Origin: an uncultured Pseudomonadota bacterium
GTDB taxonomy: Bacteria > Myxococcota_A > UBA796 > CAJQPC01
Length of the DNA: 64,000 nucleotides
Reading direction: 5' to 3'
Assembly: GCA_913060515.1 (NCBI GenBank)
Contig: CAJXRZ010000004.1
Span: 62,001 to 126,000 of the forward strand
Position 1 is the stretch's first letter; each line of letters opens with the position of its first letter. Made by a program: the position numbers and the translations under genes. Shown here in pieces: positions 8,100 through 15,070 of this stretch. The notes beneath the pieces were generated by a model that saw only the letters and a program-made list of their open reading frames with translations, was not told the DNA's origin and did no database searches.

Positions 8100-8867
8100 T
8101 TAGATCAGGGCCCGAAGCACCAGGCCAGCGCCGCTGAGCAAGAGAAGAGCCCCGACCATGCGGGCAAACGCAGCGCGGGGTACGCGGTCGGCCAGGCGGC
8201 TCCCCAGCAGGTTGCCGGCGATGGCCCCTGGCACCACCCAAGGAAGCTTCTCGAAGACCTCCGGCGGTGTGGCATCGCGCATCCAGAGCATCGCAGCCAT
8301 GCTGCATGCGCCTAGAAAGAAGGTGCCGATCAGGGTCGTGCGCACGAATCGGTCTTGGAAGTGGCGCTTCATGAACAGGATGACGGGCGGGCCGGAGGCG
8401 CCCATCAGGCCGCCACACAGGCCGCCAAGGGTTCCAACGATGCCGGCCTGGAAGAGTAGGCCGCCGGATTGCTCGGGCAGGTCCTCCAGCTCGCCGACGC
8501 CTGCGCGAATTGGCTGAATCACCCAGCGCAGCCCCATCAGGCCGATGAAGGCCCCGACCAGCATCTTGACCACGTCAACCGGGAGCCGCACCAGCAGGCC
8601 GGTGCCGACGTACTGGCCCATCACCAAAGGCAGAAAGAGGACCAGAACCAGCGACCAGCGCATGTGCTTTCGCACCTGGGCCAGCAGGATTCCGCCACCA
8701 AGAATGTCGATGCAGGCCGTCAGGAAGATGGCCTGGGCCGGGGGGATGAGCCAGTTCAGCAGCAGGACCGAGACCAGAGCTCCGCCAAAGCCGGTCGTGC
8801 CCTTGACCAGCTGGCCCAGGAACAGCGCCAGCGCCGCGAGCAGAGTGATGAGCATCGGATCGGCCAC
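8100..8867 (-). CDS. TauE/SafE (TSUP) family membrane transporter
   Basis: A 255-residue protein of about eight hydrophobic helices with the two signature loops of the TSUP family: 'GTTGFGGALVSVLLLNWL' near residue 23 and 'GGLCGGLMGASGPPVILF' near residue 150. Family members export sulfite, sulfoacetate, taurine-derived or other sulfur anions across the inner membrane. The start is GTG at 8867. It is divergent from the lipase gene (38-base gap). Substrate is not inferable; a sulfur anion would fit the cysteine-synthesis operon 3 kb away, but nothing links them directly. Confidence 0.88.
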   Translation of the reverse strand: MADPMLITLLAALALFLGQLVKGTTGFGGALVSVLLLNWLIPPAQAIFLTACIDILGGGILLAQVRKHMRWSLVLVLFLPLVMGQYVGTGLLVRLPVDVVKMLVGAFIGLMGLRWVIQPIRAGVGELEDLPEQSGGLLFQAGIVGTLGGLCGGLMGASGPPVILFMKRHFQDRFVRTTLIGTFFLGACSMAAMLWMRDATPPEVFEKLPWVVPGAIAGNLLGSRLADRVPRAAFARMVGALLLLSGAGLVLRALI

Positions 8868-8905
8868 GCCTTGGGATATCCTGCGCTGCCTGTGAGGACC
8901 TCTTC

Positions 8906-10192
8906 GTGCTGCTGCTTGCCCTGTTTTCTTGTTCGGACACTGAGACCTCGCTCGTGGAGAGCTTGGACAGCGCTGGAGACAGCGGCAGCTTGGTGGAGAC
9001 CGGCGAGACTGGAGACACCGGAGAGATCCCGCCGTGTACCCCCTTGGCGGCCGTTGAAGGAGGCTGGCTGGAGGCCTGGGTGAGCGGGAGCCTGCTGGAG
9101 TGCGAGGGCGCCCTGCACGCGGTGGCCGGACCGGAGAGCGCAGAGCTGGAGCTCTACCTCTCGGAGTGGACGGGGGTCGAGGCGGCCCAGGTGCGCTTGC
9201 TGACGGTTGGGGGTGAGGAGCTCTGGGCCGGAACGATGATGTGGGGGGCGACCGAGACCTTGACCCTGCCCTGGAATGGGGAGTTCCTGGTGGAGCTGCG
9301 AGGCCAAGGTGATGAGCCTGGCGATTACACCCTGGAGGAGACCTGCATTCGGGACTGCGCCGGCACTTGGACCCGCTATCCCACGCTGTTGATGCACGGG
9401 CTGGCTGGCACCGAGAGCTTCGTCGGCATCCTGGACTATTGGTACGGCGTCGAACCCCGGCTCACGGGGGAGGGGTACACCGTCTGGGTTCGGGACGTGG
9501 ATCCCTACCAGAGCACCACTGTGCGCGCTGAGCAGTGGGCAGCCCACTTGGAGGAGCTCTTCGCGGACGGGCACCACCGCCACGTCAACCTGCTGGGTCA
9601 CTCTCAAGGTGGATTGGATGCGCGCTACGTGACGAGCTTGCTGGACGTCGAAGGGCGCGTGGCCACGGTCACCACCGTCTCCACGCCGCATCGGGGCACG
9701 GGTGTTGCGGACATCGCCAACGGTGTCTTCGACAGCTCCATGGTGAGTGAGCTGGTCGCCGACGGCGTCATCGATGCGCTGATGCTCTTCTATGGGAGCA
9801 CCAACGACCAGGACATCGCTGCCCAGATGGCTCAGATGAGCGCCGAGGGCATGGAGACCTTCAACAACCAGGTCTCGGACCGCAGCGACGTGATGTACCA
9901 GTCTTGGGCTGGGCGCACCTGTGGTGGCTTGGACCTGATCTGCCAGTGGGACAACGGCGGCGAGATCGTCACGCCGCTCTTTGCTGTGACCCACGGTGTG
10001 CTCGTCCTGATGGAAGGGGACAACGACGGCTTGGTCGGGGTCGAGAGCGCAAAGTGGGGCGACTACCGCGGGGAAGTCTCGGCAGACCACATCGATGAGA
10101 TTGGGCAGATCGCTGGGGCCACGGCGCCGGGCTTTGACCACCTGGACTTCTACTCCGAGATGCTCGCGGATCTAAGCGGGAAGGGCTTTTAG
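8906..10192 (+). CDS. lipoprotein triacylglycerol lipase (bacterial family I type)
   Basis: A 428-residue lipoprotein with a short signal before Cys9 and a Ser/Asp/Gly/Thr linker containing repeated Glu-Thr-Gly and Asp-Thr-Gly (residues about 20-40). After an unassigned beta-rich region (45-150), residues about 155-428 form an alpha/beta hydrolase like Pseudomonas/Burkholderia lipases: 'YPTLLMHGLAG' oxyanion segment, nucleophile elbow 'GHSQGG' with Ser233, acid in 'DNDGLV' (Asp374) and His395 in 'DHIDEIG'. It probably hydrolyses long-chain acylglycerols at the cell surface. No foldase (lif) gene is beside it. Start is GTG at 8906 with GAGGA 6 bases upstream. Confidence 0.9.
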   Translation: MLLLALFSCSDTETSLVESLDSAGDSGSLVETGETGDTGEIPPCTPLAAVEGGWLEAWVSGSLLECEGALHAVAGPESAELELYLSEWTGVEAAQVRLLTVGGEELWAGTMMWGATETLTLPWNGEFLVELRGQGDEPGDYTLEETCIRDCAGTWTRYPTLLMHGLAGTESFVGILDYWYGVEPRLTGEGYTVWVRDVDPYQSTTVRAEQWAAHLEELFADGHHRHVNLLGHSQGGLDARYVTSLLDVEGRVATVTTVSTPHRGTGVADIANGVFDSSMVSELVADGVIDALMLFYGSTNDQDIAAQMAQMSAEGMETFNNQVSDRSDVMYQSWAGRTCGGLDLICQWDNGGEIVTPLFAVTHGVLVLMEGDNDGLVGVESAKWGDYRGEVSADHIDEIGQIAGATAPGFDHLDFYSEMLADLSGKGF

Positions 10193-10212
10193 GCGCCGGT
10201 GACGCTCAGGTC

Positions 10213-10241
10213 TTGGATTCCGATAGGGAGGGGTTTAGGAT
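10213..10241 (+). promoter_or_regulatory. weak candidate promoter of eCIS-core gene
   Basis: TTGGAT at 10213-10218 and TAGGAT at 10236-10241 are separated by 17 bases, a sigma70-like arrangement with partial matches. A clear ribosome site (TAGGAG, 10255-10260) lies 6 bases before the TTG start at 10267. The spacing fits, but the hexamers are only 3/6 and 4/6 matches. Confidence 0.3.
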
Positions 10242-10266
10242 GCGGGAGACCACGTAGGAGTCCCCC

Positions 10267-11406
10267 TTGCCCAACGCGCAAATTGAAGAGAAGTCCAACA
10301 CTGCACCCGCTGCCGCTGCCGCCGTTGATGGCCCAGACAGCCTGAGGGATCCCCTCGCCAACAACACGGGCATGCCCGATGCGCTGAAGGCGGGGGTGGA
10401 GGGCCTCTCGGGCATGGACCTCTCTGACGTGCAGGTACATCGGAACTCTAGCCAACCTGCGGCCCTTGGGGCCCAGGCCTACGCCCAGGGAAACCAGATC
10501 CACCTGGGCGCGGGACAGGAGAAGCACCTGCCGCACGAGGCCTGGCATGTGGTCCAGCAAAAGCAGGGTCGGGTCAAGCCCACCATGCAGATGAAGGGGG
10601 GCGGTGCCAACGCCGACCCTGGCTTGGAGTCGGAGGCGGACCGCATGGGCGCCCTCGCCTCAGCAGCGGGCCAGCAGGGCATGGGAGGGGCCCTTCAGGT
10701 CGCCTCCTCAGACGGTGGGGTCAAGCAGATGGTCGATGACCCGGTAGGGCGTCAGCTCAGCGACAAGGACCTCGTCTTCTGGGCCAAGTGGGCTGTCCGC
10801 GGAGAGGACTCCGTCACCAAGAACACCAACTCCACCGCGCTGCTCATGGATGTGCTGCGCAACTTCGCCATCGAGAAGGAGGTGCAGGTCGCATCCAACC
10901 AGGTCAAGGCCTTCCCCTTGGCCATGCCTGAGCACCTAGGACCAGAGGACCCCGAGGCCCTCAAGGTCGAGATCGCACGGCAGATCAAGCTGCGCATGAC
11001 GCGTGACTCTCAGCAAGCTGGCGCCGAGGAGGTCACCTTCGAGGACAGCACCAAGCGCGAGGAGTGCTTCGCCTTCAACGCACCGGGGACCTGGCAGCTC
11101 AACAAGCTCAAGTTCCACGGCAACAGCGAAGGCATCTGCGGTGGTTTGCAGGACCCGATGGTCAACAACATCATCGCAGAGGTGCGTACTGCGACGAAGA
11201 AGGGCCGCCACGCCAGCGGCATCGCCATCAACACGCCCTACCATGAGCACCACACCCAGGGCAGCGGCGGCATCGGCTTCCTGTACAAGAAGGAGGCCGA
11301 CTCGACGGTGAAGCCGTACATCATCGACATTGCGACCAGTCGACACAACAACGACTACAACTGGGACCGAAGCCCGCGCTCGGGCAATCCCTCAAACCCC
11401 TTCTAG
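10267..11406 (+). CDS. eCIS-core (DUF4157) domain protein with unknown C-terminal domain, putative effector or toxin
   Basis: A 379-residue soluble protein. Residues about 33-125 match the eCIS core/DUF4157 domain: 'TGMPDALKAGVEGLSGMDLS', 'VQVHRNS', 'AQAYAQGNQIHLG', then the zinc-peptidase-like 'HEAWHVVQQ' (His90, Glu91, His94) and a downstream 'ESEADRMG'. This domain is known from proteins associated with extracellular contractile injection systems and from polymorphic toxins. Residues about 160-379 form a separate domain that I do not recognise, with conserved-looking His-rich 'TPYHEHHTQGSGG' and 'DIATSRHNNDYNWDRS'. Start is TTG at 10267, chosen because a TAGGAG site sits 6 bases upstream and an in-frame stop blocks earlier starts. 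No injection-system genes are in the window. Confidence 0.82.
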   Translation: MPNAQIEEKSNTAPAAAAAVDGPDSLRDPLANNTGMPDALKAGVEGLSGMDLSDVQVHRNSSQPAALGAQAYAQGNQIHLGAGQEKHLPHEAWHVVQQKQGRVKPTMQMKGGGANADPGLESEADRMGALASAAGQQGMGGALQVASSDGGVKQMVDDPVGRQLSDKDLVFWAKWAVRGEDSVTKNTNSTALLMDVLRNFAIEKEVQVASNQVKAFPLAMPEHLGPEDPEALKVEIARQIKLRMTRDSQQAGAEEVTFEDSTKREECFAFNAPGTWQLNKLKFHGNSEGICGGLQDPMVNNIIAEVRTATKKGRHASGIAINTPYHEHHTQGSGGIGFLYKKEADSTVKPYIIDIATSRHNNDYNWDRSPRSGNPSNPF

Positions 11407-11412
11407 TGGGGT

Positions 11413-11445
11413 GAAGCGGAGCCGCTCTCTGAACGGTTCCGCTTC
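11413..11445. terminator. terminator-like hairpin between convergent genes
   Basis: A 12-bp stem (11413-11424 with 11434-11445, one G-U pair) closed by a 9-base loop lies between the convergent stops of the eCIS-core gene and moeZ. There is no T-run on either side, so it may be a transcript 3'-end stabiliser or a factor-dependent terminator rather than a classic intrinsic one. Confidence 0.5.
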
Positions 11446-11448
11446 GGC

Positions 11449-12621
11449 TCAGTAGGTCGGCAGGCTTGTGTCGATCTCTTTGGCCCAGCTCGTGATTCCG
11501 CCCTGCAAGTTGAACAGGCGTGCGGTGTCAAAGCCGGCCTCAATCAAGGCATCGCAGGCCTGAGCGGAGCGACCACCCATCTTGCAGTAGACCAGGATGT
11601 CTCGGTCCTTCGGCAGCTCGCTCGCGATGGCCAGGATCTCGCTGTGTGGCTGCAGGCGGTCGCTGAACTTCAAGGTGACGATGCTGGCCTCGTTCTCGCG
11701 ACGAACGTCGAGCACGTAGGGGGCCCAGCCCCCGTCCAGCTTGGCCTTTGCAGCGGCCACATCGATCCTCTGGAAGCCCACACTGTCCTCCAAGCCTTCA
11801 TTCTGATGGTCGTTGGCTGGGACACCGCAGAACTGCTCGTAGTCGATGAGCTCGGTGATCTTGGGGGACTCCGGGTCGCAGCGCAGCTTGAGCTCGCGGA
11901 AGCGCATGTTCATGGCGTCGTAGAGCAGCAGGCGGCCGCTCAGGCTGGTGCCCTTGCCGAGCAGGATCTTGATGGTTTCGGTTGCCTGGATGCAGCCGAT
12001 GACGCCGGGCAGGATGCCCAGGACGCCGCCTTCAGCGCAGGAAGGCACCAGGCCGGGGGGAGGGGGCTCGGGGTACAGGTCCCGGTAGTTTGGGCCGCCC
12101 TGGTAGTTGAAGACACTGGCTTGGCCTTCGAACTTAAAGATGCTGCCGTAGACGTTGGGCTTGCCCAAGATCACGCAGGCGTCGTTGACCAGGTAGCGGG
12201 TGGGGAAGTTGTCCGTCCCGTCCACGACCACGTCGTAGGGCTCCAGGATGCGCAGCGCGTTCTCGGAGGTCAGCGCCTCCTCGAAGATGTCGACCTGCAC
12301 GTTGGGGTTGATGTCGTGGATGCGCTCCTTGGCGGACTGCACCTTGGGACGGCCCACGCTGGCGGTGCCGTGAATGACCTGGCGCTGCAGGTTGCTCTCA
12401 TCGACGACATCAAAGTCCACGATGCCGATTCGGCCAACGCCTGCGGCGGCCAAGTACATCAGCAAGGGGGAGCCCAGTCCGCCGGTGCCGATGCACAGGA
12501 CGGCGCTGCCCTTGAGCTGGCGCTGTCCCTCCATGCCCACTTCATCCAGGATGAGATGACGGCTGTAGCGCCCGATCTCCTCGCTGGTCAACTCCGGGGT
12601 GTTTCCCTTGACTGGGCTCAC
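11449..12621 (-). CDS. moeZ: MoeZ-type adenylyltransferase/sulfurtransferase (MoeB-rhodanese fusion)
   Basis: A 390-residue two-domain protein. Residues about 15-265 are a ThiF/MoeB/E1-like adenylyltransferase with 'GTGGLGSP' (46-52), 'VDFDVVDESNLQRQ' and 'SCAEGGVLGILPGVIG'. Residues about 280-390 are a rhodanese with the persulfide loop Cys346-Lys-Met-Gly-Gly-Arg-Ser. Such proteins activate the C-terminal Gly-Gly of ubiquitin-like sulfur carriers (MoaD, CysO) as an acyl-adenylate and convert it to a thiocarboxylate. It starts with GTG overlapping the stop of the peptidase-carrier gene by 4 bases, so its substrate is probably that carrier. Third gene of the cysM operon. Confidence 0.93.
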   Translation of the reverse strand: MSPVKGNTPELTSEEIGRYSRHLILDEVGMEGQRQLKGSAVLCIGTGGLGSPLLMYLAAAGVGRIGIVDFDVVDESNLQRQVIHGTASVGRPKVQSAKERIHDINPNVQVDIFEEALTSENALRILEPYDVVVDGTDNFPTRYLVNDACVILGKPNVYGSIFKFEGQASVFNYQGGPNYRDLYPEPPPPGLVPSCAEGGVLGILPGVIGCIQATETIKILLGKGTSLSGRLLLYDAMNMRFRELKLRCDPESPKITELIDYEQFCGVPANDHQNEGLEDSVGFQRIDVAAAKAKLDGGWAPYVLDVRRENEASIVTLKFSDRLQPHSEILAIASELPKDRDILVYCKMGGRSAQACDALIEAGFDTARLFNLQGGITSWAKEIDTSLPTY

Positions 12622-13334
12622 AGCGCGCCCCCCGCGATGCTCGGCACGATGGTCAGCTCAGCACCCTCGGTGACGGGGGTCTCTTCCTTGTTGAGGAAGC
12701 GAATGTCCTCATCGCCCAGGTAGACATTCACGAAGCTTCGCAAGGCGCCGCTGTCGCTGCGCAGGTGCTTGGTCAGCTTGGGGTGGGCTTCGGTGAGCGC
12801 GCTCAGCGCCTCGCCGACCGTGCTTCCGGTGACGTCGACGCTGCTCTGGCCGTCGGTGTAGCTGCGCAGGGGGGTAGGAATGTGGATGGTCACGGACATG
12901 GGGACTCCAGGAAGGTCGGAAGGCTGGATTTGAAGGGGCTGTGGATCCATGACGCTGCGGTCTTCGCGCAGGCGCCAGCACAGCGTGTCCACCGCGCGTC
13001 CGTTGTGGATGGCGGTGATGAGGTAGGCCAGGTTTGGCAGGGCATGGTCCCGGTCGTACTCGGAGTACAGCGCAGGATGGTCCGGGTGGCTGTGGTAGTA
13101 GCCCAGGATTGAAAAGCCTTCTTTCTCTAGGCTCTGCTCCGCGCGCATCAGCACCAGTCCGCTTACTTTGTAGCGGTTGTGGGCGGAGTCAGCGCGCTCG
13201 TTGGTCAGCGGCAGCACCTTGGTGACCACGCCGTCTTGCCCGGCCAGAATGCCGACCACCTCATGGGGGTAGCCGCCCTCAGCGTGGGCGTGCAGCTTGG
13301 CCAGCTCCTCGGCCTGAATGCTCAGCGGGGTCAT
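12618..13334 (-). CDS. JAMM peptidase (Mec-like) fused to CysO-like sulfur carrier
   Basis: A 238-residue fusion. Residues 1-140 are a JAMM/MPN+ metallopeptidase with Glu25, His81-Ser-His83-Pro, Ser91 and Asp94 all present. Residues 146-238 are a ubiquitin-like carrier very like CysO: 'MSVTIHIPTPLRSYTDGQSS', 'FVNVYLGDEDIRFL' and a C-terminus Ser-Ile-Ala-Gly-Gly-Ala-Leu. In Mycobacterium, mec, cysO and cysM are separate adjacent genes: CysO-thiocarboxylate reacts with O-phosphoserine on CysM, and Mec releases cysteine. Here peptidase and carrier are one chain, and the carrier has two residues after Gly-Gly. It overlaps cysM (ATGA) and moeZ (GTGA) by 4 bases each. An internal start at 12899 could also give free carrier. 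Confidence 0.92.
   Translation of the reverse strand: MTPLSIQAEELAKLHAHAEGGYPHEVVGILAGQDGVVTKVLPLTNERADSAHNRYKVSGLVLMRAEQSLEKEGFSILGYYHSHPDHPALYSEYDRDHALPNLAYLITAIHNGRAVDTLCWRLREDRSVMDPQPLQIQPSDLPGVPMSVTIHIPTPLRSYTDGQSSVDVTGSTVGEALSALTEAHPKLTKHLRSDSGALRSFVNVYLGDEDIRFLNKEETPVTEGAELTIVPSIAGGAL
12897..12914 (-). promoter_or_regulatory. internal ribosome site and in-frame ATG for free CysO-like carrier
   Basis: Inside the fusion gene, codon 146 is ATG (12899-12897) at exactly the point where CysO homologues begin (Met-Ser-Val-Thr-Ile). It is preceded by TGGAG five bases upstream. Initiation here would yield a 93-residue stand-alone carrier in addition to the fusion. Function is inferred, not shown. 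Confidence 0.5.
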
Positions 13335-14287
13335 TCGCTCTCCCAGATGTGGTCTTCGCTCAGGTAGCGGGAGCCGCCGTCGGGGAAGAGCACGACGATG
13401 TTCGCGGACTTGCCTTGCTGGCTGAGCTCCTTGCCCAGCTCCAATGCGGCCCAGAGCGCCGCGCCCGAGGACACGCCGGCGAGCAAGCCCTCTTCCCGAG
13501 CCAAGCGGCGCACCAGGGCGAAGCTCTCCTCGGTGGGCGCCTCCAGCTCGCGGTCCACCAAACCCTCTGGCTGGTAGATCGCTGGGACCAGTGCGGTCTC
13601 CATGTGCTTGAGACCCTCCAGGCCGTGGAAGGGACTGTCGGGCTGAACCGAGGCTACTTGGATCTCAGGGTTCTGCTCCTTGAGGAAGCGGCTGGTGCCC
13701 ATGAAGGTGCCGCTGGTCCCCAGGGTGCTCACGAAGTGCGTGACCTCGCCCTGGGTGTCGCGCCAGATCTCCGGACCCGTGCTGCGGTAGTGGGCCTCCC
13801 AGTTGGCCGGGTTGGAATACTGATCGGCGTAAAAATAGCGCTCAGGGTTCTCGGCAGCCAGCTCTCTGGCTCTGCGAATGGCCCCGTCGCTGCCCTCCAA
13901 TGGCGAGGTTAGCTCCAGATCTGCGCCATAGGCCCTGAGGATGCGTTTGCGCTCCGCGTTGGCGTTCTTGGGCAGGCAGAGCTTGAGCTTGAAGCCCATG
14001 GCGGCAGCGATCCAGGCATAGGCGATGCCGGTGTTGCCGGAGCTCGCATCCAGCAGGGTCATGCCCGGCTTGAGCTGACCCTTGTCCCAGGCATCCTGCA
14101 CGATGGACAAGGCCGCCCTGTCCTTGACGGAGCCACCGGGGTTGGTCCACTCCAGCTTGGCGAAGATGGCGACATCCTCAGAGATGCCCGCGCCGGTGGG
14201 GATGCGTACGATGCGTTGAAGCGGGGTGTTTCCAACCCGCGAGATCGAGTTGCCGACGAGATTGCGGCAAGGGGGAGGCGCAGACAT
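13331..14287 (-). CDS. cysM: cysteine synthase of CysM/O-phosphoserine sulfhydrylase type
   Basis: A 318-residue PLP fold-type II enzyme. PLP Lys55 lies in 'NPGGSVKDR', the substrate loop is 'SSGNTG' (82-87), and the phosphate-binding 'GTSGT' lies near residue 190. It joins a beta-replacement acceptor (O-acetyl- or O-phosphoserine) to sulfur. Position upstream of a CysO-like carrier, its peptidase and MoeZ argues for CysO-thiocarboxylate as sulfur donor, as in mycobacteria; this is inference from synteny. Stop overlaps the next start by 4 bases. The 224-base leader holds an inverted repeat. Confidence 0.93.
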   Translation of the reverse strand: MSAPPPCRNLVGNSISRVGNTPLQRIVRIPTGAGISEDVAIFAKLEWTNPGGSVKDRAALSIVQDAWDKGQLKPGMTLLDASSGNTGIAYAWIAAAMGFKLKLCLPKNANAERKRILRAYGADLELTSPLEGSDGAIRRARELAAENPERYFYADQYSNPANWEAHYRSTGPEIWRDTQGEVTHFVSTLGTSGTFMGTSRFLKEQNPEIQVASVQPDSPFHGLEGLKHMETALVPAIYQPEGLVDRELEAPTEESFALVRRLAREEGLLAGVSSGAALWAALELGKELSQQGKSANIVVLFPDGGSRYLSEDHIWESE

Positions 14288-14396
14288 GCTGTGCTCCGCA
14301 GTTGGGATGCGTAAGGAAAAAGGGCGGTTGTGGCGCGGTGCGTGCGCCGGCGGGGCCGCGGCTCTATGCGGCTCCGCCCCTCATACAGAGGCAACA

Positions 14397-14454
14397 GAGA
14401 CAGACCGATTCCACGGGACGAATCATCCGTCCGGGGTGTCGCGTGGTCTGTCTC
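14397..14454. promoter_or_regulatory. structured element in leader of the cysteine operon
   Basis: A perfect 10-bp inverted repeat (14397-14406 and 14445-14454, GAGACAGACC/GGTCTGTCTC) encloses 38 bases that contain a second short stem (GGACG 14416-14420 with CGTCC). It lies about 110 bases upstream of the cysM start and about 60 bases before the stop side of the CoaC gene, which is on the same strand upstream. It could be a structured leader, an operator or a processing site. It does not match a riboswitch I know. The rest of 14288-14511 shows no gene. Confidence 0.35.
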
Positions 14455-14511
14455 ATCAAGTGCGTCATCAGGGGCAGTATGCCGTTCGTCGCGGGGGGTT
14501 GCATCCCGGAC

Positions 14512-15057
14512 CTACTTCAAGTTGCCCACCGTGGAGATAGTGTCAAGTACACTTGAGGTATCGGCCAATGCGCCTATGCCGATATCACCACATGCAAGGC
14601 GCTTTTCTACCGGTTCAACAAAATGATAGCGGCCCAATTCTTCCAGCCAGCGGCGGTTTCGCTGCACCACAGGATTCAGCCACATCTCCGTGTTCATCGC
14701 CGGCGCAATCACGCACTGGGTTCCGCGGCGCAGGGCCATCCAGACCGTGCTCAGAGCGTCATCGGCGATGCCGCAAGCCAGCTTGCCCATGGTGTTTGCG
14801 CTGCAGGGCGCCACACAGGCAACGTCTGCCCACTTGGCCACTTCGATGTGGTCGATGCCCGGATTTCCTACACCCTCCCAGGTGCTTGTCATCACCGGCC
14901 GGCCGCTCAGAGCCTCAAAGCTCAGGGGGGTGACAAAGCGTGTTGCGCTCGCAGTCATCACCACCTGGACCTGGTGTCCCTGCTTGTTGGCCAAGCTGAC
15001 CAGGTCACAGGCTTTGTAGGCGGCGATGCCGCCGCTCACGCCAAGCAGAATCTTCAT
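14512..15057 (-). CDS. stand-alone phosphopantothenoylcysteine decarboxylase-type flavoprotein
   Basis: A 181-residue HFCD-family flavoprotein. The start is ATG at 15057 ('MKILLGVSGGIAAYK'); the longer frame to 15198 reads into low-quality sequence. Motifs: FMN-binding 'GGIAAYK', catalytic His in 'DHIEVAKWAD', substrate 'PAMNTEMW', and 'ACGDIGIGALA' with the conserved Cys. These are the CoaC signatures (decarboxylation of 4'-phosphopantothenoylcysteine in CoA synthesis). In most bacteria CoaC is fused to CoaB; no CoaB domain follows here, so either CoaB is elsewhere or this is a related decarboxylase. It lies 13 bases after the hydrolase lipoprotein gene, probably in its transcript. Confidence 0.85.
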   Translation of the reverse strand: MKILLGVSGGIAAYKACDLVSLANKQGHQVQVVMTASATRFVTPLSFEALSGRPVMTSTWEGVGNPGIDHIEVAKWADVACVAPCSANTMGKLACGIADDALSTVWMALRRGTQCVIAPAMNTEMWLNPVVQRNRRWLEELGRYHFVEPVEKRLACGDIGIGALADTSSVLDTISTVGNLK

Positions 15058-15070
15058 GGGGTGGCTCCGG

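Noticed and set aside
8756-10141. 461-codon antisense frame over the lipase gene
   Set aside because: Shadow; the lipase triad and signal support the plus strand.
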